From assembly GCF_005491205.1 (NCBI RefSeq), contig NZ_CP028037.1, positions 124,001 through 188,000 on the forward strand: DNA of 64,000 nucleotides. The letters are read 5' to 3'. The stretch is from Nissabacter sp. SGAir0207. Lineage in GTDB: Bacteria; Pseudomonadota; Gammaproteobacteria; Enterobacterales; Enterobacteriaceae. The notes beneath the pieces are model-generated. The model saw nothing but the letters and a program-made list of their open reading frames with translations. It was not told where the DNA came from and made no database searches. Position numbers and translations under genes: made by a program. Position 1 is the stretch's first letter; every line of letters starts with the position of its first letter. Positions 24,997 to 34,035 of the stretch are shown here, piece after piece.

Positions 24997-26160
24997 TCAG
25001 GGCTTGAATACTGCCCGTATGCACCCCTCTTTCTTGTGCTTAAACATGTCGTAACCGAGCGGCGCGTCCTCCAGCGAGAAGCGGTGCGTCACCATGAAGG
25101 CGGTGTCCAGCTCCCCCTTGGCAACGTGGTCAATCAGCCGCTGCATGTAGCGCTGGCCATGCTGCTGCGCGGTGCGCACAGTGATGCTTTTGTTGATCAG
25201 CAGGCCGAGCGGGAATTTATCCATCACCCCATAGACGCCAAGGATGGAGAGCGTGCCGCCCTTGCGGATGGAGTACATCGCCTGCCGCAGCGCCGCGCCC
25301 ACATCCGTCTCCAGATGCAGCAGTTGCTTGGTGCGATCGTAGACCTGCGTCAGCCCCTCGCCCTTGGCCTCCATCCCCACTGCATCAATGCAGCTGTCCG
25401 GCCCGCGGCCACCGGTCAGCTCCATCAGCGCCTCATGGATGTCAATCTGCGTGTAGTCGAGCGGAATCGCGCCCAGCTTGCGCGCCATCGCCAGCCGCTC
25501 CGGGAAGCGGTCAATGGCGATGACCTTCTCTGCACCCATCAGCAGGGCGCTCTGTTGCGCCATCAAGCCAACGCCGCCGCACCCCCACACCGCCACGATG
25601 TCGCCGGGGTGGATATTGCAGAAGTCCGCGCCCATGTAGCCGGTCGGCGCGGCGTCGGAGAGAAACAGCGCCTGCTCGTCTGTCACCTCATCAGGCACCA
25701 CGAAACAGTCATTGTCAGCGAAGGGGACGCGGATGTAATCGGCATGGGAGCCGGCATAGCCGCCGAAGGCGTGGCTATAGGCGTAGATGCCAGCTGTGGG
25801 GTGGCCGAGCACCGGTTCGCCCAGCTCGCTATGCGGGTTGGTATTATCACAGCAGGAGTGCAGCTCATGCTGGCAGAACCAGCAGGAGCCACAGGAGATA
25901 AAGGAGGGCACCACCACCCGCTGCCCCACCTTCACCTTTTTCACCCCTTTGCCGACCGCCACGATCTCGCCCATAAATTCATGGCCGAGGATGTCCCCCT
26001 CCTTCATGGTGGGGATCAGGCCATCAATGACGTGCAGATCCGAGCCACAAGTGGTACTGAGGCCGACGCGCAAAATGGCGTCGTTGGGATTGATGATGGT
26101 GGGATCATTGACAGTCTCGACCCGCAGGTCATTCACGCCGTTCCAGCACAGTGCACGCAT
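24997..26160 (-). CDS. Zinc-dependent alcohol/formaldehyde dehydrogenase-family protein
   Basis: 387 residues of the medium-chain dehydrogenase family. Catalytic-zinc residues are C38 (TTCGSDLH) and the His-Glu pair in LGHEFMGE. The structural-zinc Cys cluster is SCGSCWFCQHELHSCC. The nucleotide fold shows VWGCGGVGLMAQQ and an acidic strand end (VIAIDRFPE), which favours NAD. Length and the AFGGYAGSHADYIRVP region fit the glutathione-independent formaldehyde-dehydrogenase-like group; the true substrate is unknown. Its ATG shares one base with the stop of the SRPBCC gene. Confidence 0.85.
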   Translation of the reverse strand: MRALCWNGVNDLRVETVNDPTIINPNDAILRVGLSTTCGSDLHVIDGLIPTMKEGDILGHEFMGEIVAVGKGVKKVKVGQRVVVPSFISCGSCWFCQHELHSCCDNTNPHSELGEPVLGHPTAGIYAYSHAFGGYAGSHADYIRVPFADNDCFVVPDEVTDEQALFLSDAAPTGYMGADFCNIHPGDIVAVWGCGGVGLMAQQSALLMGAEKVIAIDRFPERLAMARKLGAIPLDYTQIDIHEALMELTGGRGPDSCIDAVGMEAKGEGLTQVYDRTKQLLHLETDVGAALRQAMYSIRKGGTLSILGVYGVMDKFPLGLLINKSITVRTAQQHGQRYMQRLIDHVAKGELDTAFMVTHRFSLEDAPLGYDMFKHKKEGCIRAVFKP

Positions 26161-26696
26161 TACGCCTCCTTCTCTTTGCGATCGCCGCCGGCTGGCAGCG
26201 GTGACAGTTGCGGGATCTCACCGGTCTCCGCCAGACTTTTGAAGCGGCGCAGCGCCTTGCTGAAGGTCTCTTTCGGCATCAGATCGAACAGCGAGGTCAG
26301 TTTCTCCCCGAGGATGCCGCCCGGCGGGTCGAAGCGCACCACCAGCGTCAGCTCGGTGCCCTTGTTGCCGGGGGCGGGGCGGAAGATCAGCCGTCCCTCA
26401 TTGGGCACGTCCGCCTCCTCCAGCGAACGCCAGTGGATAAACTGCCCCTCGGCCTCATCAACCACCCGCGTCTGCCAGTCAAAGGTTTTCCCCAGCGGCC
26501 CCTCCACGCGCCAGCGCGCCTCGGTCGGGCTGGTGACCTCTATCTGGGCAAAGTGGCCCATCACCTGCGGCAAGGTATCAGGTTGCCGCCACAGGCGGTG
26601 CAGCTCCGCCGCCGGGCGTCCTACGGTGATCCAGCTACGGATCACCGGCTCATCACTCTTCTCCACCCCAGTGGCTTCTCGATTAGCGTCTTGCAA
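26160..26696 (-). CDS. SRPBCC (START-like) family protein
   Basis: 178 residues. The pattern SWITVGRPAAELHRLWRQPD, then EVTSPTEARWRVEGPLGK and HWRSLE, and ELTLVVRFDPPGG is that of polyketide-cyclase/dehydrase-type SRPBCC proteins that bind hydrophobic ligands in a deep pocket. No signal peptide. It is coupled to the downstream alcohol dehydrogenase by a one-base overlap (TAATG), a pairing that suggests joint action on a small carbonyl or stress metabolite. Function unproven. Confidence 0.75.
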   Translation of the reverse strand: MQDANREATGVEKSDEPVIRSWITVGRPAAELHRLWRQPDTLPQVMGHFAQIEVTSPTEARWRVEGPLGKTFDWQTRVVDEAEGQFIHWRSLEEADVPNEGRLIFRPAPGNKGTELTLVVRFDPPGGILGEKLTSLFDLMPKETFSKALRRFKSLAETGEIPQLSPLPAGGDRKEKEA

Positions 26697-26879
26697 AATC
26701 CTCTCCTCCTGGTTGTGCGCCTGCTGATGGAGCGTGCTCCATCTTGTGGCCAGTCCCTATAGAGTTAAGCAAAGTTCTGCCAAATTACCGGCAAATGGGG
26801 TGAATTTCAGTCAGGGGCAGGAGGAAGTGCGGGAACAGCAAGAAAGGAGAAACTACGGGGGAAGGCTCCCCCGCCAGGG

Positions 26880-27080
26880 TTAGCTACGTGCGGTATGCGG
26901 CAGGTCAGCGGCCGGTTTGGGCAGCCGGGCGAGCGCGTTCAGCAGGGCTGGCTTCTTTTCCGGGGCGTCTCCCGGCTTGCGCGGCTGGGTCAGGCGTTCG
27001 GCCAGCAGCTCCACCAGCATCAGGCGCAGCGTAAAGGGTGACCGGGCATAATTTTTGAGTAGTTGAATGAAACACGCCAT
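26880..27080 (-). CDS. Small protein of unknown function (66 aa)
   Basis: Start placed at ATG 27080 (MACFIQLLKNYARSPFTLRL), where a purine-rich GGGGGAAAGA precedes it; the longer frame to 27152 has no such site. The N-terminal half is amphipathic helical (LMLVELLAERL), the rest basic and Pro-rich. No family recognised. It is divergent from mntR, 204 bases away. Confidence 0.5.
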   Translation of the reverse strand: MACFIQLLKNYARSPFTLRLMLVELLAERLTQPRKPGDAPEKKPALLNALARLPKPAADLPHTARS

Positions 27081-27284
27081 TGTCTTTCCCCCTCTGGTTC
27101 TGTCCACGTCGGCCTGATGCCGCCGTGATCGATTAATAAACAGATATAGCACAGGCTATATTTTATAGCAAAAGTAAATGACGTGAAATTTGTTCTGGGG
27201 CGCGCATGGTTTACAATAGGCTCGTCAGTGCGCTAATGCCGGGTAGGAAAGCCGGGGATTGGTCAGTAAAAACGAGGAAAGTTG

Positions 27285-27749
27285 ATGGCCCAAGATAAAA
27301 CCAACCAGTCCGGCAGCAACCCATTGCTTGATGTCGAAGAACATGTCCAGGGGTTCCTGCAAGTGCGGGAAGCCCACCGCCGTGAGTTGATTGATGATTA
27401 CGTCGAGCTGATCTCCGATCTGATCGGGGAGTTCGGTGAGGCACGCCAGGTTGACCTGGCAGCGCGACTCGGGGTGTCACAACCCACGGTCGCCAAGATG
27501 CTGAAACGGCTGGCCGCCGCCGGTTTGGTAGTACAGATGCCCTACCGTGGGGTCTTTTTGACGCCCGAAGGGGAGAAGCTGGCGACCGAGAGCCGCATTC
27601 GCCACCAGATTTGTGAATCCTTCCTGCTGGTGCTGGGTGTCAGCCCGGAGACCGCCCGCCGTGATGCCGAGGGCATTGAGCACCATGTCAGCGACGAAAC
27701 GCTGGCTATTTTCCGCCGTATTGTGGAGCAGGGCCAACACTCCATTTAA
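27285..27749 (+). CDS. mntR: MntR, manganese-responsive DtxR-family repressor
   Basis: 154 residues from ATG 27285 (GAGGAAA upstream; the TTG at 27282 is less likely). A winged helix-turn-helix ([20 protein letters not shown]) is followed by a metal-binding dimerisation domain with Glu/His ligands ([22 protein letters not shown]). The length matches E. coli MntR. It senses Mn2+ and represses mntH while activating export in relatives. Neither mntH nor mntP is in the window, but a manganese catalase gene is close. Confidence 0.93.
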   Translation: MAQDKTNQSGSNPLLDVEEHVQGFLQVREAHRRELIDDYVELISDLIGEFGEARQVDLAARLGVSQPTVAKMLKRLAAAGLVVQMPYRGVFLTPEGEKLATESRIRHQICESFLLVLGVSPETARRDAEGIEHHVSDETLAIFRRIVEQGQHSI

Positions 27750-28227
27750 TCCCCTTCTTATTGCCGCCGTTGGCGGCAATAACCTATTTCTGGCTATCTA
27801 AAGCCAAATTTCATCGTTCCCCACCCTGATTGTTCACGCTACTCTGGCGTTGTCCCATACTACTGTCTGTTTCATTTCGGCCCACCTTGGGTCAATGCTC
27901 TGCAACGCTCTGGTTCTCTCCCGTTATTTCCGGCCTGCCTGCCAAGGTGGGCCAGCTTTTATTGCGGTGCAATCCGCCGCAACCCCATTGATTCAAGGGC
28001 TTTCAGCCATTAACGCCGTCAATATAACCTTAGAAAAAAACGCACTAAGACGGTGCATTTTAATGCTTTCGCTTCGGACATTCTTTCTTTAGCATGAGGC
28101 GGGCAAATACACTAAATTTATGTCATTTATGCCAGTTATAAACCGATAAATAAAAAGCACCCAGTGTCAGATTATTTATTCAGCGCATGTTGCTGAAATT
28201 AACGGCAGTAGATAAGGATCCACGGGT
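27750..28227. other. Intergenic region mntR-metN with hairpins
   Basis: 478 bases without a credible gene. It holds a perfect hairpin just after mntR (27758-27782, TTATTGCCGCC / GGCGGCAATAA, loop GTT) and a larger inverted repeat (27879-27953). AAGGATCC precedes the metN start. I did not find repeated MetJ boxes of the AGACGTCT type. Confidence 0.5.
27879..27953. repeat. Perfect 12-bp inverted repeat, possible structured RNA
   Basis: GGCCCACCTTGG (27879-27890) and CCAAGGTGGGCC (27942-27953) enclose 51 bases and are followed by AGCTTTTATT. It could be the closing stem of a small RNA with a weak terminator, or a mini-element. No target-site duplication is visible. Confidence 0.45.
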
Positions 28228-29253
28228 ATGATCGTTCTTTCGAACGTGTCGAAAATATTCAACGGCGACAAACAGCCGATCGTGGCCGTCGACGACGTCA
28301 GCCTGCGCGTGGAGCGCGGGCAGATTTACGGCATCATTGGTTACAGCGGCGCAGGGAAAAGTACCCTGATCCGCCTACTGAACGGTCTGGAAAAACCGAC
28401 CTCCGGCGTGGTCAACGTGGCCGGGCAGGACATCGCACAAGCCAGCGGCGAGCAGTTGCGCCGCGCCCGGCTGAAGATCAGCATGGTGTTCCAGCACTTC
28501 AACCTGCTCTGGTCGCGCACCGTCAGCGAAAACATTGCCTTCTCCATGCAGATTGCTGGCGCGCCGAAAGCCGCCATCCAGCAACGCGTGAAAGAGCTGG
28601 TGGCGCTGGTGGGCCTCGAGGGGCGCGAGCACGCCTACCCCTCCCAACTCTCCGGTGGCCAGAAGCAGCGCGTCGGCATTGCCCGCGCACTGGCGAACAA
28701 CCCGGAAGTGCTGCTGTGTGACGAGGCGACCTCCGCCCTCGACCCGCAGACCACCGACGCCATTCTGGAGTTGCTGCTCGACATCAACCGCAAGCTGGGC
28801 CTGACCATCGTGCTGATTACCCATGAGATGCATGTGGTGCGCAAAATCTGCCACCGCGTTGCGGTGATGGAGAACGGCCGCGTGGTGGAGGAGGGCGAGG
28901 TGATTCAGGTCTTTACCCACCCGCAACAGCCCATCACCCGCCAGTTCGTCAATCAGGTCAACCAGTACCAGCAGACCGAAGAGGCGTTCAACCCGGCGCT
29001 GGTGAAGGCGCTGGGCGGCGCGCTGCTCAAGCTGACCTTTACCGGCAACAACGCCCACCAGCCGGTGGTATCGGAACTGGCGATGCGCTACAGCCTGCCG
29101 TTCAACATCCTGCACGGCAAGATGACCCAGACCGCCAATGGCGCGTTTGGCGAACTCTGGCTGCACGTCAACGCCTCCGCCGACCTGCTGGAGAAGATTT
29201 TGCTCGACCTGCAACACCATGACATCGCAACCGAGGTAGTCACCCATGACTGA
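28228..29253 (+). CDS. metN: Methionine ABC transporter ATPase MetN
   Basis: 341 residues. ABC motifs are Walker A GYSGAGKST, Q-loop VFQHFNLL, signature [15 protein letters not shown], Walker [13 protein letters not shown] and the His in LITHEM. The C-terminal hundred residues (about 265-341, KLTFTGNNAHQPVV onward) form the ACT-like NIL domain that binds methionine and blocks transport. AAGGATCC gives a good binding site. First gene of metNIQ, overlapping metI by 8 bp. Confidence 0.92.
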   Translation: MIVLSNVSKIFNGDKQPIVAVDDVSLRVERGQIYGIIGYSGAGKSTLIRLLNGLEKPTSGVVNVAGQDIAQASGEQLRRARLKISMVFQHFNLLWSRTVSENIAFSMQIAGAPKAAIQQRVKELVALVGLEGREHAYPSQLSGGQKQRVGIARALANNPEVLLCDEATSALDPQTTDAILELLLDINRKLGLTIVLITHEMHVVRKICHRVAVMENGRVVEEGEVIQVFTHPQQPITRQFVNQVNQYQQTEEAFNPALVKALGGALLKLTFTGNNAHQPVVSELAMRYSLPFNILHGKMTQTANGAFGELWLHVNASADLLEKILLDLQHHDIATEVVTHD

Positions 29254-29914
29254 GTCACTTTTTCCGCACCTGAAACTGGACCAGCTCTGGGCCGCCACCC
29301 TGGAAACGCTCTATATGACCAGCCTGGCCGGTATCGCCACCCTGGTGCTAGGCATCGCGCTGGGGCTGGCGCTGTTCCTGACCGCCCGTGGCGGCCTGTT
29401 CCAGAACCGCGCGCTCTACTCGGTGATCTCCATTGTGGTGAACGTGTTCCGTTCCATCCCGTTCATCATCCTGATTGTGCTGTTGATCCCCTTCACCAAG
29501 GCACTGATTGGCACCATCCTGGGCGCGGATGCCGCGCTGCCGGCGCTGATTGTCGGTGCCGCGCCGTTCTACGCCCGCTTGGTGGAGATTGGCCTGCGTG
29601 AGGTGGACAAAGGGGTAATTGAGGCGTCCCGCTCGATGGGCGCGCGCGTCAGCACCCTGATTTTCCGCGTCTTGCTGCCGGAGTCCTCACCGGCATTGGT
29701 GTCTGGCATCACCGTGACGCTGATCGCGCTGGTTAGCTACAGCGCGATGGCTGGCGTCATTGGCGCGGGTGGCCTCGGTAACCTGGCCTATCTGGAAGGG
29801 TTCCAGCGCAACCATAACGATGTCACCCTGGTGGCGACCGTGATGATCTTGATCATCGTGTTCATCATCCAGCTCATTGGCGACGTCATTACCAAACTGC
29901 TCGATAAACGTTAA
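29246..29914 (+). CDS. metI: Methionine ABC transporter permease MetI
   Basis: 222 residues with five helices. Family features are the N-terminal LWAATLETLYMTSLAGIATL, FRSIPFIILIVLLIPFTKAL, the ATPase-docking segment VDKGVIEASRSMGARVSTLI and SAMAGVIGAGGLGNLAY. It forms a homodimeric channel with two MetN. Overlaps metN by 8 bp and is followed by metQ after 17 bases. Confidence 0.92.
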   Translation: MTESLFPHLKLDQLWAATLETLYMTSLAGIATLVLGIALGLALFLTARGGLFQNRALYSVISIVVNVFRSIPFIILIVLLIPFTKALIGTILGADAALPALIVGAAPFYARLVEIGLREVDKGVIEASRSMGARVSTLIFRVLLPESSPALVSGITVTLIALVSYSAMAGVIGAGGLGNLAYLEGFQRNHNDVTLVATVMILIIVFIIQLIGDVITKLLDKR

Positions 29915-29931
29915 CAGACTGGATAGATATA

Positions 29932-30744
29932 ATGAAAAAGACCTTAACGCTGTTGGCTGCGGCCACCCTGTCAGCCCTGAGCCTCTCTGCCTGGGCGGAC
30001 ACCCTGACCGTCGGCGCGTCCAACGTGCCGCACGCCGAAATCCTCGAGCAGGCCAAGCCGATTCTGGCGAAGCAGGGCATCGATCTGGAGATCAAACCGT
30101 TCCAGGATTACATCCTGCCGAACACCGCTCTGGCGAGCCATGACATCGACGCCAACTACTTCCAGCACATCCCGTACCTGAACAGCGTGCTGAAAGACCA
30201 CGAAGGCGACAAAGACTACGATTTCGTTAGCGCTGGCGCGATCCACATCGAGCCGATCGGCATCTACTCCAAGAAGTACAAGAGCCTGAAAGACCTGCCG
30301 AACAACGGCAAGGTCATCATGCGTGACGCCGTGGCGGAAGAGGGCCGTATCCTCTCCATCTTCGAGCGCGAAGGCGTGATCAAGCTGAAACCGGGCGTGA
30401 GCAAGGTGGACGCGCGCATTAGCGACATCGTGGAGAACCCGAAACACCTGCAATTCCTGGCGAACGTGGAAGGCGCGCTGCTGCCGCAGATGTACAACAA
30501 TGACGAAGGCGACGCGGTGGTGATCAACGCCAACTACGCCATCGACGCTGGCCTCGACCCGGTGAAAGGCCCGATTGCGGTGGAGAGCGGCGAGAACAAC
30601 CCATACGCCAACATCATCACCGTGCACCGTGGCGATGAAAACAAGCCGGACATCAAGGCACTGGTGACTGTGCTGCACTCCAAGGCAATTCAGGACTGGA
30701 TCCGCACCAAGTACAAAGGCGCGGTCATTCCGGTGAACAACTGA
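29932..30744 (+). CDS. metQ: D/L-methionine-binding protein MetQ (NlpA family)
   Basis: 270 residues. A signal peptide ends at SAWA before DTLTVGASNVPHAEI. I see no lipobox Cys, so this copy may be a soluble periplasmic protein, unlike E. coli MetQ, which is a lipoprotein. NlpA-family hallmarks are NTALASHDIDANYFQHIPYL, GAIHIEPIGIYSKKYKSL and NYAIDAGLDP. The codon use is strongly biased, suggesting high expression. A strong terminator follows. Confidence 0.92.
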   Translation: MKKTLTLLAAATLSALSLSAWADTLTVGASNVPHAEILEQAKPILAKQGIDLEIKPFQDYILPNTALASHDIDANYFQHIPYLNSVLKDHEGDKDYDFVSAGAIHIEPIGIYSKKYKSLKDLPNNGKVIMRDAVAEEGRILSIFEREGVIKLKPGVSKVDARISDIVENPKHLQFLANVEGALLPQMYNNDEGDAVVINANYAIDAGLDPVKGPIAVESGENNPYANIITVHRGDENKPDIKALVTVLHSKAIQDWIRTKYKGAVIPVNN

Positions 30745-30761
30745 GAGTGATTGCCAACAAA

Positions 30762-30786
30762 AACCCGGGCTTGCCCGGGTTTTTTT
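30762..30786 (+). terminator. Terminator of metNIQ
   Basis: AACCCGGGC, loop TT, GCCCGGGTT, then further T residues. Confidence 0.88.
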
Positions 30787-30796
30787 ATGCCTGCGG

Positions 30797-31321
30797 CTAG
30801 CTGGCCTTCAGCACCCGCCGCCGAACGGCGGTCAGCGCCACCAGCCACTTCACGAAGGAGAGATGGCCGTCGTAGGGCGGCTCGGCATAGCGGGCAGGAT
30901 CGGCATGGACATCAAACAGCGGGGTGTAGCCCAGCGACAGGCAGAGGCTGATGGCCTCCGGCTGGCGGCAGCCGGTGGTGATGATCGCCTGTTTATAGCC
31001 CTCCTCGCGGGCGCGGCGCTCCAGCTCGGCCACCATCCGCAGCGCCAGCCCCTGGCGGCGCTGGTCAGCGCGCGTCCAGACATAGTCCAGCTCGGCGGTA
31101 TCCTGGTCATAGCGGGTATAGGCACCCATCGCCACCGGCTCCCCGTCCAGCAGTTGCAGGATAAACCCGCCCTCCGGCACCTGAAAGCGGGAGAGCGGCA
31201 CGGGGTTGCGATCCCCGGAGGCCAGCCCATAGCGGGCGCGACACTCGCGGGAGAGCGCCGCCATCAGCGTGGCCACGCGCGGATCGTCGGGCCGGGTTTC
31301 AATAAAACAGGGTTCACTCAT
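30797..31321 (-). CDS. GNAT-family N-acetyltransferase
   Basis: 174 residues. The acetyl-CoA binding signature is RADQRRQGLALRMVAELERR (R-x-x-G-x-A), preceded by the strand AELDYVWT and followed by YKQAIITTG and SLCLSLGYTPL. The substrate cannot be predicted. Monocistronic, convergent with metNIQ. Confidence 0.85.
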   Translation of the reverse strand: MSEPCFIETRPDDPRVATLMAALSRECRARYGLASGDRNPVPLSRFQVPEGGFILQLLDGEPVAMGAYTRYDQDTAELDYVWTRADQRRQGLALRMVAELERRAREEGYKQAIITTGCRQPEAISLCLSLGYTPLFDVHADPARYAEPPYDGHLSFVKWLVALTAVRRRVLKAS

Positions 31322-31446
31322 CGCATTCTCCTCCTCGCCCCTGCACAGGATAATCTGTCAACAGAAGGGGTAATGGCACTATTCCTGATGGTGAGGCGGA
31401 AGTAAAACAACAAATCCGGCAAACAGAAGCTGAAAAATGCAGAAGA

Positions 31447-31466
31447 ACCGCGCCGTCAGGCGCGGT
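31447..31466 (-). terminator. Terminator hairpin overlapping the permease stop codon
   Basis: ACCGCGCC, four bases, GGCGCGGT. On the minus strand the loop is TGAC and contains the stop TGA of the permease gene (31458-31456). TCTTCTGC follows, a modest T-rich tail. Confidence 0.5.
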
Positions 31467-32109
31467 GGTTGAGGCGGCGCGCCAGACGGTCGCCGGAGAG
31501 TTGCAGCAGCGTGACCAGCGCCACCAGTACGACGATCACCGTCAGCATCACTTGGGTGTCAAATCGCTGGTAGCCGTAGCGGTAGGCGAGGTCACCCAGC
31601 CCGCCCGCCCCAATCGCGCCAGCCATCGCCGAGGCGTTGATCATCGTCACCAGCGTAATGGTAAAGCCGCTGACAATGCCGGGCAGTGCTTCCGGCAACA
31701 GCACATGGCGAATGATGTGGCCGCGCTTACAGCCCATCGCCTGCGCCGCCTCCGTCAGGCCGTGGTCTACCTCACGCAGGCTCACCTCCGCGATGCGTGC
31801 GAAGAAAGGCATCGCCGCCACCGTCAATGGCACCACCGCCGCCCAGACGCCGTAACTGGTGCCCACCAGCAGCCGGGTGAAGGGGATCAGCGCCACCATC
31901 AGGATCAGGAAGGGCACGGAGCGGAACAGGTTCACCAACCAGCCCAGCACCCGGTTCAGCGGCACGTTCTCATACAGGCCGCCGCGATCGCTGACCACCA
32001 GCACCACCGCCAGCGGCAGGCCAAGCAGCAGCGCCAGCAGCGAGGAGACGCCCACCATCAGCAACGTATCGAGAATGCCTTGCCACAGGCGATCAATTAG
32101 CAGCGACAT
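31456..32109 (-). CDS. MetI-like ABC permease of an organosulfur operon
   Basis: 217 residues from ATG 32109 ([20 protein letters not shown]). Five helices with the MetI-family segments [40 protein letters not shown] and [17 protein letters not shown]. It overlaps the ATPase gene by 17 bp. As the last gene of a six-gene operon with oxidoreductases, its ligand is probably a sulfur compound other than methionine, which has its own metNIQ 1.5 kb away. Confidence 0.87.
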   Translation of the reverse strand: MSLLIDRLWQGILDTLLMVGVSSLLALLLGLPLAVVLVVSDRGGLYENVPLNRVLGWLVNLFRSVPFLILMVALIPFTRLLVGTSYGVWAAVVPLTVAAMPFFARIAEVSLREVDHGLTEAAQAMGCKRGHIIRHVLLPEALPGIVSGFTITLVTMINASAMAGAIGAGGLGDLAYRYGYQRFDTQVMLTVIVVLVALVTLLQLSGDRLARRLNHRA

Positions 32110-33178
32110 AACCCAGTACCTCCACATGGTCTGCAAGGGTGTGATCCGGCCGCAACGGCGTGCCAGCGGGTGGCGTGATCGCCAACAGCAGGTGGCCGAC
32201 GGTGCGCCCTTGGATGGGTTCCAGCGCGCTCTCCACCAGCGTCACGTCACCGGGGAAGGCCGCCAGCACCCGGCGCAAATTGGGCGTGACACCGTCACCG
32301 TGGTAGCGCAGCCGCACCAGCAGCGGCGCGAAGGGATCGGCGGGCTGGTCGCTCAACGCCACGCCCAGCCGGTCATGCTGCGGTGTCAGCAGGCGGCGGG
32401 TGGTGGCGTGGCGCGGGTTGCCATACACCTGCCAGACCGGCCCCTGCTCGACCACCTGCCCATTGTCCAGCACCGCCACCCGGTGGCAAATCTCGTGGAT
32501 CACCTCCATCTCATGGGTGATCAACACAATGGTGATGCCCATCTCCTGATTGATGCGGCGCAGCAGATCGAGGATGGCGTGAGTAGTCTCCGGGTCAAGG
32601 GCCGACGTCGCCTCGTCGCACAGCAGCAGCGCCGGGTCATGCACCAGCGCGCGGGCGATGCCGACGCGCTGCTTCTGGCCGCCGGAGAGCTGCGCCGGGT
32701 AGGCATCCTGCCGCGCTTCCAGCCCCACCAGCGCCACCAGCCGATCCACGCGCCGTTGCCGTTCCGCCGCGGGCACGCCCGCCACCCGCAGTGGCAGTTC
32801 GATGTTCTGCCGCACCGTCTTGGCGGAGAGCAAATTGAAGTGCTGGAAGATCATGCCGGTGCGGCGGCGGTAAGCCACCAGCTGATCCTCATCCAGCCCG
32901 TCCAGATCGGTGCCATCCACCACCACCTGCCCGCCGGTCGGGCGCTCCAGCCGGTTGAGGGTGCGGATCAGCGTCGATTTGCCCGCGCCACTGCGGCCAA
33001 TGATGCCAAAGATCTCGCCGCGCCGGACATCGAGGTCAATCTCATGCAGCGCCGCCACCTGCTGGCCGGGGTAGACCTTGCTGACGGCGGCGAGCCGCAC
33101 ATGGGTGTCACCGGGGCTGCCCCAATCGGCAGCGGCCTCGGTGGTATCGCCGGGAACCGGCAGCACAAGGGTTGACAT
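32093..33178 (-). CDS. MetN-like ABC ATPase of an organosulfur operon
   Basis: 361 residues. Walker [11 protein letters not shown]-loop IFQHFNLL, signature [15 protein letters not shown], Walker [13 protein letters not shown] and LITHEME are all intact. A C-terminal NIL-like domain ([20 protein letters not shown] onward) suggests ligand feedback as in MetN. It is longer than MetN at the N-terminus (about 28 residues before VSKVYPG). Two bases separate it from the binding-protein gene. Confidence 0.88.
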   Translation of the reverse strand: MSTLVLPVPGDTTEAAADWGSPGDTHVRLAAVSKVYPGQQVAALHEIDLDVRRGEIFGIIGRSGAGKSTLIRTLNRLERPTGGQVVVDGTDLDGLDEDQLVAYRRRTGMIFQHFNLLSAKTVRQNIELPLRVAGVPAAERQRRVDRLVALVGLEARQDAYPAQLSGGQKQRVGIARALVHDPALLLCDEATSALDPETTHAILDLLRRINQEMGITIVLITHEMEVIHEICHRVAVLDNGQVVEQGPVWQVYGNPRHATTRRLLTPQHDRLGVALSDQPADPFAPLLVRLRYHGDGVTPNLRRVLAAFPGDVTLVESALEPIQGRTVGHLLLAITPPAGTPLRPDHTLADHVEVLGYVAAN

Positions 33179-33180
33179 GG

Positions 33181-34005
33181 TTACTGGCTCCAGCCGGGTT
33201 GATAGAGCGTGCCGTAGAACTTATCCAGCGCGGCGCGCACCACCGGCGAATGCTGGTAGATATCGACGAACTGGCGCAGGCGCGGGTCATCCTGATGGCC
33301 GTCACGGATCACGAACTGGATGACATACTCGGGGTGCTCCAGCCCATCGAACAGCAGCGCTTTTTCCGGCGCAATCACGCCAGAGAGGCGCAGATAGTGC
33401 GGGTAGCCAATCGCCAGATCCACCTCATCCAGCGAGCGCGCCAGCTGCACCGCCTCCACCTCGATGATGCGGATATGCTTGGGATTGCTAACGATGTCCG
33501 CCGTGGTGGCCTTGATGCCCACGCCCGGCGTCAGGGTGATCAAGCCCGCCTTCTGCAACAGCAGCAGGCCGCGCCCGCCATTGATCGGATCATTGGGAAT
33601 GGCCACCGTCGCCCCCTCCGGCAGCGCCGCGATGCTGGCATGTTTTTTCGAGTAGAGGCCGACCTGATTGATGATGGCTGGCGCATAGGGCACCAGATGG
33701 AAGCCCCCCTCCTGATTGGCATTGCCGAGGAAGGGTTTGTGCTGGAACAGGTTAACGTCAATGTCGCCATTCTCCAGGCTGACGTTCGGCGCAATCCAGT
33801 CGCTGAACTCCACAATCTCCACCTTCAGCCCCTGCTTGCCCGCCTCGGCGGCCGCGGCCTCCAGCGGCGGGGCAAAGGCGGCGGTGGTGCCAACCTTCAG
33901 TGGCCCGCTGTAACTGGCGGCCAGCGCCGCGCCCGAGAAGGCCACAGAAGCGGCCAGCAGCAGGGTTTTGCCAATACGAGATATTCCCCAGACAGGTAAC
34001 GTCAT
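33181..34005 (-). CDS. NlpA/MetQ-family periplasmic binding protein
   Basis: 274 residues with a signal peptide ([17 protein letters not shown]) and no lipobox. Family features: [40 protein letters not shown], and [20 protein letters not shown]. Compared with MetQ in the same window, the ligand-region sequences differ widely, so a different sulfur ligand is likely. It lies 30 bases after the monooxygenase gene. Confidence 0.87.
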   Translation of the reverse strand: MTLPVWGISRIGKTLLLAASVAFSGAALAASYSGPLKVGTTAAFAPPLEAAAAEAGKQGLKVEIVEFSDWIAPNVSLENGDIDVNLFQHKPFLGNANQEGGFHLVPYAPAIINQVGLYSKKHASIAALPEGATVAIPNDPINGGRGLLLLQKAGLITLTPGVGIKATTADIVSNPKHIRIIEVEAVQLARSLDEVDLAIGYPHYLRLSGVIAPEKALLFDGLEHPEYVIQFVIRDGHQDDPRLRQFVDIYQHSPVVRAALDKFYGTLYQPGWSQ

Positions 34006-34035
34006 ATGTGCTCCATTATCATTATCAGTGCCGCG

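Noticed and set aside
24952..26727. 591-codon open frame on the plus strand
   Set aside because: Antisense to the alcohol dehydrogenase and SRPBCC genes; no domain or ribosome binding site.
27850..28092. 80-codon plus-strand frame between mntR and metN
   Set aside because: No ribosome binding site, no recognisable motifs, and it runs through the inverted repeat at 27879-27953.
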